Below, piece by piece: positions 1 through 8,569 of a stretch of DNA of 64,000 bases. A model generated the notes under the pieces. It made no database searches. It saw nothing but the letters and a program-made list of their open reading frames with translations, and was not told where the DNA came from. Within the stretch, counting starts at the first letter, position 1, and every line of letters starts with the position of its first letter. Location of the stretch: NCBI RefSeq assembly GCF_001884065.1, contig NZ_MACH01000072.1:16255-80254 (forward strand). The letters run 5' to 3'. The translations under genes were made by a program, and so were the position numbers. Source of the DNA: Bacillus proteolyticus. GTDB taxonomy: Bacteria; Bacillota; Bacilli; Bacillales; Bacillaceae_G.

Positions 1-2
1 GA

Positions 3-302
3 CTCTTTCTAATTATAGGATGGTTCTTTTTTATCCGAAATGAAAAACAGGATAAATTGTTTACGATAGGGGCTCTAATTTACGGTTTGTGGGTCGGAGG
101 GATGGCTTGTTTTGCATTCGCCTTATATTACGAGAATACAGGAATATGGTGGGTACCAGCACTTGGTGGTTTATTGTTCGTGATTTCTGATTTTATTATC
201 GGTGTTACAGATATCGGGGGGCGCAAACTGAAGTATGAACCACTTTGGATTTGGTTTACATATGTCGCAGCGCAGATGTGTATTGTATATGTAGGATTAT
301 AA
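3..302 (+). CDS. YhhN/TMEM86-family membrane protein, 3' end only
   Basis: The reading frame is open from the first bases of the window, so the gene starts upstream and only its C-terminal ~99 residues are present. The fragment is very hydrophobic, with about three membrane segments, and contains GGLLFVISDFIIG followed by a charged loop and a last helix ending in VGL. That pattern is typical of the C-terminus of YhhN/TMEM86 (lysoplasmalogenase-like) proteins. A TTG at 57 could look like a start but has no ribosome site and the frame continues upstream. A strong terminator follows at once. Family assignment is by recall of motif pattern; the enzymatic role is an inference. Confidence 0.65.
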   Translation, partial: LFLIIGWFFFIRNEKQDKLFTIGALIYGLWVGGMACFAFALYYENTGIWWVPALGGLLFVISDFIIGVTDIGGRKLKYEPLWIWFTYVAAQMCIVYVGL

Positions 303-352
303 AAAGATACTCTCAAAAATAGTAGATAGGCTATTTTGAGAGTATCTTTTTT
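302..352 (+). terminator. Rho-independent terminator after the YhhN-like gene
   Basis: A near-perfect stem of about 20 bp (arms 302-322 and 331-350, GATACTCTCAAAA paired with TTTTGAGAGTATC) is followed by a T run. The remaining sequence to 575 is AT-rich and holds nothing I can name. Confidence 0.85.
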
Positions 353-575
353 ATTGCTATGCTACTATATTTGTTTGTTTAATTTATGCAGCATAGTATA
401 TTTACTAAGCAGGAATTTCATAGGAAAATGCCAGTCTAGTAATATATAAGAATAGTAAATTTGCGATGATTATTATTTTATATTTATAATATTCTAATGT
501 TATAAATAAGAATTTTGTGGAAATTAATCGGTTGGAGTATTTATAATAAAAATAAAAAGATGATGAGATGGTGGA

Positions 576-1112
576 ATGATGCAAAAGAAAAAACGTTTGC
601 GTGAATTCTTTGAAATAATTGCAATAGCATGTTTATTGGTGTTTTTGGCAAAAATCTTTTTGTTTTTTCCTACGACTGTAAAAGGAGCATCGATGAGGCC
701 GACTTTACAAGATGGAGATAAAGTAATCATTAATAAACTTGCCAAGAGATTTGAAAGTTATGAGAGAGAGGATATTATTGTCGTGAAGACAGATAATTTC
801 TACGTGAAGAGAGTTATTGGATTGCCAGGAGATGTAATTGAGATGAAGAATGATCAATTATATGTTAATCATCAAGTGAAAAACGAAGAGTATTTAAATA
901 ATAATAAAAAACAGGCAGAAAAATTACTTATCAATTTAACTGAAGACTTTGGACCGATTACAATTCCTAAAAATAAAATTTTTGTGATGGGAGATAATCG
1001 TTTAGTTAGTAGGGATAGTAGGAACGGCTTAGGACTCATTGATAGAACTGAAGTATTAGGAAAGCTCATGGCGATATATTATCCATTTGAACATGTGAAA
1101 ATTGTAAATTAA
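576..1112 (+). CDS. Type I signal peptidase (SipS family)
   Basis: Membrane-bound serine protease that removes signal peptides from secreted preproteins outside the cytoplasmic membrane. The 178-residue protein has one N-terminal membrane anchor (about residues 13-31), the catalytic serine in GASMRPT (Ser39), the catalytic lysine in YVKRVIGLPGD (Lys78) and the late box GDNR-x4-SRDSR. Length and single anchor fit the prokaryotic-type Sip enzymes of Bacillus rather than the ER-type SipW. The start ATG at 576 follows GATGGTGG; the ATG at 579 is an alternative. It is transcribed alone between two terminators. Which of the several B. cereus-group Sip paralogues it is cannot be decided here. Confidence 0.92.
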   Translation: MMQKKKRLREFFEIIAIACLLVFLAKIFLFFPTTVKGASMRPTLQDGDKVIINKLAKRFESYEREDIIVVKTDNFYVKRVIGLPGDVIEMKNDQLYVNHQVKNEEYLNNNKKQAEKLLINLTEDFGPITIPKNKIFVMGDNRLVSRDSRNGLGLIDRTEVLGKLMAIYYPFEHVKIVN

Positions 1113-1157
1113 AAATAAGAAAAACCAAGCGAATTAGTCGCTTGGTTTTTCTTATTT
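1113..1157. terminator. Bidirectional terminator between signal peptidase and the TPR-GTPase gene
   Basis: A 20-bp perfect stem (1113-1132 with 1138-1157, core ACCAAGCGA/TCGCTTGGT) has A runs on one side and T runs on the other, so it can stop transcripts from both directions. The inferred pre-bcr1 stop codon of the minus-strand gene (1156-1158) abuts it. Confidence 0.85.
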
Positions 1158-1174
1158 AAACAGTTGATGTTGTA

Positions 1175-1337
1175 TTTATCCAGCTATCTGTGGGTAGTAA
1201 AACTCCCACCTCAAAATTCAGGTGGAGCAAAGAAGCTAGATGGGAGATCTACTGCCCATAAACGCCCGATTGGTGCGGGCGTTTATGGGCAGTGGGGGGA
1301 TGAACAAAAATCCTCACTGATTAAAGTTTCACTTTAT
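1175..1337 (+). mobile_element. bcr1 repeat, full-length copy with TTTAT target duplication
   Basis: A 153-bp element lies between two copies of TTTAT (1175-1179 and 1333-1337). It starts CCAGCTATCTGTGGG, contains the inverted pair CTGCCCATAAACGCC / GGCGTTTATGGGCAG and ends CTGATTAAAGTTTCAC. This matches what is known of bcr1, a roughly 155-bp non-coding repeat of the B. cereus group with mobile-element behaviour and 5-bp target duplications. Related sequences occur at 4276, 27676, 38057 and 52688. The right end supplies the stop codon of the neighbouring minus-strand gene. Confidence 0.85.
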
Positions 1338-4085
1338 TGTTTCTTGTGAAGCGATGGTTTCAATATTTAACATGAATTTTTTTTGTAACAATTGCAATTT
1401 AAATAGTGTTAAAGGATCATGATAAGTTTCTGGGTTTGTTCTTAGCTTTGTCAAAGTGTGCTCATCTTCTTGTATTTCAAGTTGAGCCGCTTCTACAGTT
1501 TGTTTCAATATGCTAAGAGGGTCTTTAAAGAACATCATGATATCACGTTCTAGCGCACCTTCAAATACTTCAAATTGTAGGAAGAATTGTTTTGAAATCA
1601 TCTGAGCAACTTCTGTATAATCTTCTGTTTCAATATATTGTTTATATTTATTTGATAGCATAGATTGATTTTTTTGCATATTACCGAATAGCTTTCCTGC
1701 ACTTTTTAAGAAAAATTGTGTCGGTGTAAAGCGTAATAAAATATTGATGTTAGCCACTGTAATTCTGTTCGTCATTCTTGCAACATCTCTATCCCAGTCA
1801 TCTAGTAATTTGAAATCGCAAGGAAGTTTAATACGCTCTTCCTCATAGAGTTTATTAAAGGTATCGCCCATTTCATCTAAATAAGCCTGAGCTTGGATGA
1901 ATTCATTATGAGCAGTTTCAATCCACTCTTGAATAGACTGAGTAAACTTAGGAAGAAGGACTTGCTGTACATGCTTTTGAATTCTTTCATTCATTGCTAC
2001 ATTTAGTTCTTCATGGACTAATTTGAAATCACTATCTTCTTGAACAAGATCAGAGCAACTCTGCAACAATTCAGGGATTTGAGAATGTATATCCCGCGTA
2101 ATCTCTTCTTTCGTTAAAAGATAAGATTCTGTAATAGAACGAATTTTATCTTTTTGGATGGCAGTAAGATTATTAATAAAACCATCAAGTTTTACTAAAA
2201 TATGCTTATTCCAGCGGACTGATTTCACTAACGTATTTTCTAATTCCACACGTTCATTTAAAAGGTATGCAATTGTTTTTTGGATAAACCATAATAATTT
2301 TTCAATGCGTTCTTTTTCCACGTTACGCTGAGTAAGGTTAGAAAGAATAGAGTCTGTTACATTACCTAGCTGTTCACTACTCTCTTGGGAAGGAGAATAA
2401 GGGAACAATTGTGCTTCAGGGAAATGTACGAGTATTTTCTTTTTAATGTTTTTCGTGATGTTTTCGCTAGTATTCGCATCAATTGTTTGTAAGATGAATT
2501 GAATCTGTAAATTAGGTACTTGTTCACGAATATATAGTAATGTATTGAGCTCTTCATCATGTAATGGTGAAGCTGAATTTAGTACATAGATGAGACTATC
2601 TGCTGCCTGTAAGTATTCGAAATGAGAGCTGTTTTTGTCAAGTTGTCCATGCATAGTAGGTGTGACAAGGAATGAAAACTTATTTTTTCGTAAAAATCTA
2701 CTTGGTAATTTAACTTCAATACATTTTTTTTCTAGTTCTGGCTGAGAAGGTACCGCCAGTATGTTATGAAGTTCGTCAAAGTTTGGTATATTTCGTATAT
2801 CTAGCTCTGTAAGCTCAGTTATTTCAGTTTGACTATCATCTTTAAATGTAATTGCAGTTGTTACAGTCTCATTTAATATATTTTCGCCTAGTATAGAGTT
2901 AATAAAGGCTGATTTATCATAATCGTTAGCTCCTGCTACTAGAAGTTGTGCAACGTTTAGATCGTATAACTCACGAACAAGTAGTGTGAATTGATGACCT
3001 AAATCTACATCATTCTTCTCAGCCCATACAGCAATCGTTTCAAATAATGTTGATACATCAGCCATATCAACATTTGAATGAGCTGATGCATTTGAAAGTA
3101 AGGCACCTGCACTTTTTACAAGTAATGATTCTAGGGTTGTCGGTGAAACTTCATTCCATGCTAATACTGCTGCGGAGACAAGTAAAGAATCTTCCGCTTT
3201 TGTTAAACTAAACCAATTTGTTAATAAATCTGGTACAAGTCCTTGTAATTCGTGCATGAAATGTTGTCCAGTAATCAATTCGAAGTACGTCTCTTGATAG
3301 CGAGTAGAAATTTCATTCCAATCGTCATTAGCATCTACTTCAATATGTAAGAATAAGTGATTTATTGTTTGAATCCAAGGTAGATGGAATGATTCATTTT
3401 CATAGCTATTCCAAAGTGAAATAACAAGTTCTTTAAACTGAACTTGATCAATAGCGTATAAGGATTTTAAAGATTCATAGAAATACTCAGGTTTTATTTT
3501 GTTGGTAAAGCCTCTGTTTACATAATTGATTAAAGTATCAAACCAGTGTAATGATTTTGTTCGAATTCCTTCTTGAACCGCTAGTTCAATAGCATTATTC
3601 CAATCTTCTTGTTTTTCATAGAATGATCGAGCGATTGCGGTAATATTTGGATAGTCCGGTTGAAACGCAACAGCTTCACTAATCGTCTTAAATGCTAGAC
3701 CTAAACGATTTTGCTCGATATAAAGAGAAAGAAGTTGTAGGGAAACTTCCATCGTAAGAGTTGTATCTTCTGTTTGGATAGATGTATAAATTTCTTCTGC
3801 TTTTGGTAAGAAATCTAATTCGAAATAAGCATCTGCAATATTCTTCATGGCCCAGAGAGCAAGTTCATTATTTACTTTCTCCCATTTGAATATAGCGGCT
3901 TCAAAGTCTTTAGTTTGAAAATAAACTTCACCTTGTGCGAAGCGAATATTAGATATATTGGAGAATTCATTTTTTGATTCATTTATATATGCTTCACCGA
4001 GTACTTCCGTTACCGGGATGGAAGAGTCTTCTGTTAAAAATGTTTTATAGTAAATCTTTTGGATAAATTGTTTTTCAATGGTCAT
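1329..4085 (-). CDS. TPR protein with degenerate dynamin-like GTPase domain
   Basis: This 918-residue cytosolic or peripheral membrane protein has TPR-like helical repeats in its N-terminal ~180 residues. A dynamin-type GTPase region begins near residue 380 (GANDYDKSAFINSILGE) and is followed by a long, charged, coiled-coil-rich helical part resembling bacterial dynamin-like proteins. The nucleotide-binding motifs are eroded: the P-loop reads GxxxxDKS instead of GxxxxGKS, the G3 position reads TPTMHG, and no clear NKxD motif is seen. GTP hydrolysis is therefore doubtful. The last codons and the TGA stop derive from a bcr1 insertion, which removed about six residues from the ancestral end. It is a single gene; the ATG at 4085 follows GGGGGAAC. 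The function is not known to me. Confidence 0.8.
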   Translation of the reverse strand: MTIEKQFIQKIYYKTFLTEDSSIPVTEVLGEAYINESKNEFSNISNIRFAQGEVYFQTKDFEAAIFKWEKVNNELALWAMKNIADAYFELDFLPKAEEIYTSIQTEDTTLTMEVSLQLLSLYIEQNRLGLAFKTISEAVAFQPDYPNITAIARSFYEKQEDWNNAIELAVQEGIRTKSLHWFDTLINYVNRGFTNKIKPEYFYESLKSLYAIDQVQFKELVISLWNSYENESFHLPWIQTINHLFLHIEVDANDDWNEISTRYQETYFELITGQHFMHELQGLVPDLLTNWFSLTKAEDSLLVSAAVLAWNEVSPTTLESLLVKSAGALLSNASAHSNVDMADVSTLFETIAVWAEKNDVDLGHQFTLLVRELYDLNVAQLLVAGANDYDKSAFINSILGENILNETVTTAITFKDDSQTEITELTELDIRNIPNFDELHNILAVPSQPELEKKCIEVKLPSRFLRKNKFSFLVTPTMHGQLDKNSSHFEYLQAADSLIYVLNSASPLHDEELNTLLYIREQVPNLQIQFILQTIDANTSENITKNIKKKILVHFPEAQLFPYSPSQESSEQLGNVTDSILSNLTQRNVEKERIEKLLWFIQKTIAYLLNERVELENTLVKSVRWNKHILVKLDGFINNLTAIQKDKIRSITESYLLTKEEITRDIHSQIPELLQSCSDLVQEDSDFKLVHEELNVAMNERIQKHVQQVLLPKFTQSIQEWIETAHNEFIQAQAYLDEMGDTFNKLYEEERIKLPCDFKLLDDWDRDVARMTNRITVANINILLRFTPTQFFLKSAGKLFGNMQKNQSMLSNKYKQYIETEDYTEVAQMISKQFFLQFEVFEGALERDIMMFFKDPLSILKQTVEAAQLEIQEDEHTLTKLRTNPETYHDPLTLFKLQLLQKKFMLNIETIASQETIK

Positions 4086-4561
4086 GTTCGTTCCCCCTGT
4101 ATAATTTAGAAAAATGATGTTGTATGTAAAAGGGTGCGTGTTACTCTAATAGGTAGAAGTTGCATCATATAGACCAAACTATGTTTTTGCTAGATATATC
4201 ATTTTTCCTGAGAGTTAAACCGTTGCAAAAAGTAACTTTCCTTTATTGTAACAAAAAAATAAGCCCATGAATTTTTATTTTTTAATCTGGCTATTTATAG
4301 GCAGTAAGACTCCTACTCCAAAAATTAGCGAATGCAGGGAAGTTAAGTGGGAGCCCTGCTGCCCGTAAAATCCCGATTGGTGCAGGCTAATAATCGGTGG
4401 GGAGGGACAAAAAACTACGGATTCAATCTCTGTTAAAGGAACGGAGTAGAAGTAGAGTTCATTATAAAAACAATGTATAGTGAATATGTATACCATGTTT
4501 GGCTTGAAGATAGAACGGGCACAATATGGAATAACGATCGTGCATAGGATGTGTCTTCCGA
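4086..4561. other. 476-base intergenic region with a decayed bcr1-like repeat
   Basis: The half next to the minus-strand gene (4086-4275) is AT-rich and shows no feature I can name. The rest holds the degenerate repeat listed separately, and about 120 bases before the DedA gene without a clear promoter. Confidence 0.6.
4276..4437 (+). repeat. Degenerate bcr1-like repeat
   Basis: The order of motifs matches the full bcr1 copy at 1175: CTGGCTATTTATAGGCAGTAA, then CTGCTGCCCGTAAAATCCCGA (positions 4357-4378), TTGGTGCAGGCTAATAATC and GGTGGGGAGGG. The canonical right end (AAAGTTTCACTTTAT) has decayed beyond certainty, so the right boundary is approximate and no target duplication can be assigned. 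Confidence 0.65.
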
Positions 4562-5155
4562 ATGGAGCAACATATTGGCGAGTTAATCGCACATTATGGG
4601 TATTTTGGAATTATTATAGCTTTAGCTGGCGGGATTGTTGGATTACCTATACCGGATGAGTTTTTATTGACTTTTATAGGCTATAACATTTCAAAAGGAG
4701 CTATGTCAGGAACAGCTGCTTTTTTAAGTGGAATGGCAGGTGCAATGCTTGGCATTACATTAAGTTACATATTAGGGTTAAAACTTGGGCTCCCTGTTTT
4801 AAAAAAATATGGACCGAAAATTAGAATTAAAGAACATCATATTGAAAAAACACATATTTTATTTGAAAAATACGGTCCGTTTCTTTTAATGATTGGCTAC
4901 TTTATACCGGGAGTACGTCACTTAACAGCATATTTTGCTGGGGTTTCGAATTTAACATGGTGGCGTTTTTGTCTGTATGCTTACGGTGGTGCACTAATTT
5001 GGATAAGTGTTTTTATTGGCCTAGGTTGGAAACTAGGAGAGAAGTGGCGCTTCGTTGAATATAGTTTACATCATTATGGAATATGGATTTTATTAGTTTC
5101 GGCAATTGTAGCATTGATTGTGTGGATTTACATAAGGAAAAGAAAAAACCGCTAA
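4562..5155 (+). CDS. DedA-family membrane protein
   Basis: An integral membrane protein of 197 residues with about five to six hydrophobic segments. It shows the DedA hallmarks: an early FGIIIALAGGIVGLPIPDEF re-entrant-like segment, the acidic residue in PIPDE, and the later FIPGVRHLTAYFAG motif with its conserved arginine. DedA proteins are implicated in lipid transport across the membrane and in envelope homeostasis. The ATG at 4562 is preceded by AGGATG at moderate spacing, and no longer start is open. It is a single gene; the terminator overlaps the convergent EamA gene. Confidence 0.88.
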   Translation: MEQHIGELIAHYGYFGIIIALAGGIVGLPIPDEFLLTFIGYNISKGAMSGTAAFLSGMAGAMLGITLSYILGLKLGLPVLKKYGPKIRIKEHHIEKTHILFEKYGPFLLMIGYFIPGVRHLTAYFAGVSNLTWWRFCLYAYGGALIWISVFIGLGWKLGEKWRFVEYSLHHYGIWILLVSAIVALIVWIYIRKRKNR

Positions 5156-5170
5156 TAATAGCGGTTTTTT
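5143..5170. terminator. Shared terminator of dedA and the convergent EamA gene
   Basis: Stem AAAAAACCGCT/AGCGGTTTTTT with a short ATAAT-type loop; symmetrical A and T runs let it work in both directions. Confidence 0.85.
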
Positions 5171-5597
5171 AGCTGAAAGCAATAAATAATACACCAGCTG
5201 TAATAAAGACTACACCAATACCAGTCATAAAGTTTAACTTTTCACCGAGTATAATCATCGCGAGAATAATGGAAAATACTACACTTAATTTATCGATAGG
5301 TGCTACTTGTGAGACTTTTCCTGTTTTTAATGCAAGAAAATAAAATAGCCATGACGAAGCACCAGCGATTCCACTTAATGTGATAAATAGCAGTGCTTTT
5401 TTATTTAGGAGGACATCACCGATATTTTGAAATTTACCTTGTATAATAATAACTCCTACCATAAATAGTGCCATAATAATAGAACGAATCGTCGTTGCGA
5501 CGTTGGCATCGATTCCATCTAAGCCGATTTTTCCAAAAATAGATACGAGGGCAGCAGCAATTGCTGATAATAGTGCGAATAATAGCCATGAGCTCAT
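5169..5597 (-). CDS. Single-domain EamA/DMT-type transporter
   Basis: This 142-residue protein is almost wholly membrane-embedded, with about five hydrophobic segments and a single EamA half (most DMT carriers have two). Motifs include the inward-facing LDGIDANVATTIRS loop and the C-terminal FSIILAMIILGEKL signature typical of EamA proteins. As a five-helix half-size member it should act as a dimer. The substrate is unknown. The start at 5597 is preceded (minus strand) by GGAGGAATTTTACT, a strong ribosome site. It is transcribed alone; the terminator is shared with dedA. Confidence 0.82.
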   Translation of the reverse strand: MSSWLLFALLSAIAAALVSIFGKIGLDGIDANVATTIRSIIMALFMVGVIIIQGKFQNIGDVLLNKKALLFITLSGIAGASSWLFYFLALKTGKVSQVAPIDKLSVVFSIILAMIILGEKLNFMTGIGVVFITAGVLFIAFS

Positions 5598-5658
5598 AGT
5601 AAAATTCCTCCAATCTTACATTATTATACATGAAAATTATTCTCATGTATAAAAACGA

Positions 5659-5699
5659 AATAATCCCCACCTTATATTTTTAATAAGGTGGGGATTATT
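5659..5699 (-). terminator. Terminator after the BH0509-type gene
   Basis: Perfect stem AATAATCCCCACCTTAT / ATAAGGTGGGGATTATT directly downstream (minus strand) of the small gene ending at 5703. Confidence 0.85.
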
Positions 5700-5702
5700 A
5701 TA

Positions 5703-5849
5703 CTACTCTGCAATTTCCTCATATAAAAAGTACGTTACATTATAAATATGCTCTACTTCATCATCAGTCATAAATAATAATTCGTCACGTTCAATCCCTT
5801 TTTTCTTTTCGATAAACTCAATCATGTTTTTTCGTTCTTCTCTTTTCAT
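5703..5849 (-). CDS. BH0509-family small protein (48 aa)
   Basis: A short gene translated MKREERKNMIEFIEKKKG and so on, ending FLYEEIAE. The pattern REERKNMI, then MTDDEVEHIYN matches the small uncharacterised BH0509 family of Bacillales. A good ribosome site (GGGGAGAAATAAAATTG, minus strand) precedes the ATG at 5849, and a terminator follows the TAG. No signal peptide or membrane segment; charged and probably helical. Function unknown; the family name is by recall. Confidence 0.78.
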   Translation of the reverse strand: MKREERKNMIEFIEKKKGIERDELLFMTDDEVEHIYNVTYFLYEEIAE

Positions 5850-5969
5850 CAATTTTATTTCTCCCCTCAATCTGTTTTAATACAGTTTATTTAAGTTACT
5901 GCTATTATATAACAGAATCTTTAGAAAGTTCCACCTATTTTATTGTTTTTTTCAGAAGAACTTTTCGAC

Positions 5970-6004
5970 AAAACAAGCCCACCTAAAGGGGGCTTGTTTT
6001 GTTT
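5970..6004 (-). terminator. Terminator after the GSP26-like gene
   Basis: Stem AAAACAAGCCCACCT / AGGGGGCTTGTTTT, placed exactly at the end of the minus-strand gene that stops at 6004. Confidence 0.8.
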
Positions 6005-6420
6005 TATAGTCGTAAAAACTCGGGCTCCGTCGTACCAGCACCATCGATGTAATAAATTGTATCGGGATTGATTTTTATTAATACGTAATTAGGGTCTTCA
6101 GGGCCGAGTAACCAACGTTTTAAGCTATTATTCCAAAACTTGTTTTTTAATGTGGAGTCTTCCTCGATTGAAGCTAATCCTTCAACTTCAATATAATCTT
6201 CATCTAATTTTTTTCCTTCACGTCCAAGTAGTGCATGTACATTTGGATTTTTTTCAATATCTGCTATTTTTTTTGAATTTCGATCTGTTGCAACATATAG
6301 TACAAAATCTTCGTGGAAAAACATCATGAAGGCACTATGTGGCTTATCGTTACGTACAGTAGATAATACACCAGTGCGTTGACCTTGAATAATAGTTGCG
6401 ATTTTTTCTTTTAAGTGCAT
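6004..6420 (-). CDS. Pyridoxamine 5'-phosphate oxidase-fold protein (general stress protein 26-like)
   Basis: A 138-residue soluble protein with the FMN-binding split-barrel fold of the PNPOx-like family: an N-terminal helix, then RTGVLSTV-x-NDKPHSAFMMFFHEDFVLYVATDRNSKK, which is the flavin-binding part of the barrel, and a C-terminal PNYVLIKINPDTIYYIDGAG segment. It resembles B. subtilis YdaG (general stress protein 26) by recall. Cofactor and reaction are not established. Upstream on the minus strand is an inverted repeat ATTGTTT-N9-AAACAAT near 6449-6472 that could be an operator; I see no convincing sigma-B promoter. It is transcribed alone. Confidence 0.82.
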   Translation of the reverse strand: MHLKEKIATIIQGQRTGVLSTVRNDKPHSAFMMFFHEDFVLYVATDRNSKKIADIEKNPNVHALLGREGKKLDEDYIEVEGLASIEEDSTLKNKFWNNSLKRWLLGPEDPNYVLIKINPDTIYYIDGAGTTEPEFLRL

Positions 6421-6598
6421 GCTTGTAACCTCTTTTCATAATTTGTAATTGTTTCGTCTACACAAAACAATTTAAATATCTTTCATACTGTTTTCTTCAA
6501 CCCGATTTTTTAAACGTAATTGTGATGAAATCGGACAAGTTAGGAGATGAATAATAATAATATCGAGGAGAAATACATACGATGGAAGGATGGAAAGC

Positions 6599-7654
6599 AT
6601 GTTTAATAAAATATTTCTTATAGTAGCGCTGATTGGGGTACCACTTTCTGTACTTGGAAAAACGCTTCATTGGCCTCAAACAATTATGTTCGCCGTGTAT
6701 TGCATTACGATTATTGCATTAGCGGGTTTTATGGGGAGAGCGACAGAAAGTTTGGCAATCGTTTCTGGGCCCCGGATAGGTGGCTTATTGAATGCAACTT
6801 TCGGTAATGCTGTTGAACTTATCATTTCAATTTTTGCACTTCAGGCAGGATTAACAGAAGTTGTTTTAGCTTCCTTAACTGGTTCTGTACTTGGAAACTT
6901 ATTACTGGTAGGAGGGTTATCTTTCTTTATAGGTGGCCTTAAGTATAAAAGGCAAAGCTTCAATGTTTATGATGCAAGGCACAATTCAGCTTTATTAATA
7001 TTTGCTGTTGTTGTAGCCTTTGTTATTCCAGAGATTTTTTCAATGAAGATGGATGCTGGAAAGACGTATCAATTAAGTATTGGTGTTTCTATTATCATGA
7101 TTATTATGTACCTTGCTGCATTGTTATTTAAGTTAGTTACGCACCGTGGTGTATATCAACATAAAAGTGATGAGGTAGCGCATGAGGAAGAGCCAGAGTG
7201 GTCCAAAGGTAAAGCGTTACTCATTTTAGCGATAGCAACACTTGCAGTTGCTTATGTGTCAGAGGCCCTCGTACATACTTTTGAAACGGTCGCAAAGTCG
7301 TTTGGCTGGTCGGAGTTATTTATAGGGGTTATTATCGTTGCAATTGTTGGTAATGCAGCAGAACATGCATCTGCGATTATTATGGCGTATAAAAATAAAG
7401 TGAATATCGCAGTAGAAATTGCAGTAGGTTCTACATTACAAATCGCGATGTTTGTTGCTCCTGTATTAGTACTACTATCCATGTTCTTTGCACAAAGGAT
7501 GCCTTTAGTATTTACAATACCAGAACTTGTGTCCATGATTACAGCCGTTTTCTTAACGATTGCGATTTCAAATGATGGGGATACAAACTGGTTTGAAGGA
7601 GGCACTTTATTAGCGGCGTATGTCATTATGGGAATTGGTTTTTATTTATTATGA
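6599..7654 (+). CDS. yfkE: Ca2+/H+ exchanger (Cax/ChaA family, YfkE orthologue)
   Basis: Secondary antiporter that expels calcium in exchange for protons across the cytoplasmic membrane. It has about eleven membrane segments and the two Cax alpha-repeats: GGLLNATFGNAVELIIS in the N half and VGNAAEHASAIIMA in the C half, each with its essential acidic residue, separated by an acidic loop (DEVAHEEEPEW). I chose ATG 6599 (MFNKIF) because GGAAGGA lies 8 bases ahead and the B. subtilis protein begins similarly. ATG 6590 is also in frame but is poorly placed. Followed by yfkD after 81 bases without a terminator, so probably an operon, as in B. subtilis. Confidence 0.9.
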   Translation: MFNKIFLIVALIGVPLSVLGKTLHWPQTIMFAVYCITIIALAGFMGRATESLAIVSGPRIGGLLNATFGNAVELIISIFALQAGLTEVVLASLTGSVLGNLLLVGGLSFFIGGLKYKRQSFNVYDARHNSALLIFAVVVAFVIPEIFSMKMDAGKTYQLSIGVSIIMIIMYLAALLFKLVTHRGVYQHKSDEVAHEEEPEWSKGKALLILAIATLAVAYVSEALVHTFETVAKSFGWSELFIGVIIVAIVGNAAEHASAIIMAYKNKVNIAVEIAVGSTLQIAMFVAPVLVLLSMFFAQRMPLVFTIPELVSMITAVFLTIAISNDGDTNWFEGGTLLAAYVIMGIGFYLL

Positions 7655-7735
7655 AAAATAGGCATAACAATTGTGCCCAGAGAAAACAATAAACAAAGTA
7701 GTATATATACCTTTATGTAGGAAGGAGCCAGACAG

Positions 7736-8533
7736 GTGAAACGAGTATACAGCATATGTCTTTCAACCATGGTCTCGTTTATTTTATTATTTCCTAACAG
7801 TAGTTTTGCAAAGACAACGGTAGAAGTAAAAATGCCTTCATCTGTTTTAAATATTTCAAAAGATAATACATTTCCAAATGACGCACAAGATTTACCGCGT
7901 TTACAGCCAAGTAAGTTTGCGCAAGAACTATTGAAAACAGCAAATATCAAAATTGAAAACCCTGATTTAATTCGGATGTTTAATGAAACAACAATTTCGA
8001 ATGCACCACTTGCGGTAGGATACCGAGCAAAAATTTATTTAGGTCAATGGGCATTAAATTATGAATCAATAGATACATCGATTAACTGGGAATATAAGCA
8101 AGTGAATCGAAATGTATATGACAATCGCGGAGGGGATCGCTTATACCCACTTCGCTATAAACAAGAAACCCAAAAGACAATCGAAGGTGATTTAACAGCA
8201 GATATGAAAGATGCTGCAGATGTGAAAAAAATGATGCTTTTAAAAGCGCTTGAAAAAGTACAATTGCCACTTGCATTTAAAACGACCATTGGTTATGGTA
8301 CAGGACATGAGCGTGTGTATAATATTAGTCCGAGTCAACTTGGATATTTATACGCTTATACACCAGCAGTAAATGAAAAAGGAAAAGTAACATTTGGCGA
8401 AGTCTACCTTGTGTTAAAAGGGAATCAAAAAAGGCTTGTCGTGAAAAATATTACATCTCAAGGAATTGGGGCAGCTATTCCAATTCACGATCATTTGTTT
8501 TTTAAATTTATTTCTTCATCGCATTCGCAATAA
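7736..8533 (+). CDS. yfkD: YfkD-family secreted or membrane-anchored protein
   Basis: A 265-residue protein with an N-terminal signal peptide (MKRVYSICLSTMVSFILLFP, cleavage likely after SSFA). The mature part is soluble, with no cysteine-based motif and no recognised catalytic residues. Sequence and position next to the Cax exchanger identify it as the YfkD family of Bacillus, whose function is unknown. It starts with GTG at 7736, well supported by AAGGAGCC. A terminator shared with the convergent yfkAB gene follows. Confidence 0.85.
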   Translation: MKRVYSICLSTMVSFILLFPNSSFAKTTVEVKMPSSVLNISKDNTFPNDAQDLPRLQPSKFAQELLKTANIKIENPDLIRMFNETTISNAPLAVGYRAKIYLGQWALNYESIDTSINWEYKQVNRNVYDNRGGDRLYPLRYKQETQKTIEGDLTADMKDAADVKKMMLLKALEKVQLPLAFKTTIGYGTGHERVYNISPSQLGYLYAYTPAVNEKGKVTFGEVYLVLKGNQKRLVVKNITSQGIGAAIPIHDHLFFKFISSSHSQ

Positions 8534-8537
8534 CATG

Positions 8538-8567
8538 AAAAACGTCAGCTTATAAGCTGACGTTTTT
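8538..8567. terminator. Shared terminator of yfkD and yfkAB
   Basis: Symmetric stem AAAAACGTCAGCTT / AAGCTGACGTTTTT between two convergent genes. Confidence 0.88.
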
Positions 8568-8569
8568 AT

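Noticed and set aside
4275-4592. 105-codon minus-strand frame upstream of dedA
   Set aside because: It runs through a decayed bcr1 repeat and the dedA start and has no coding signature.
6449-6472. Possible sigma-B promoter for the GSP26-like gene
   Set aside because: Neither a GTTTAA-type -35 nor a GGGTAT-type -10 could be placed; only an inverted repeat is present.
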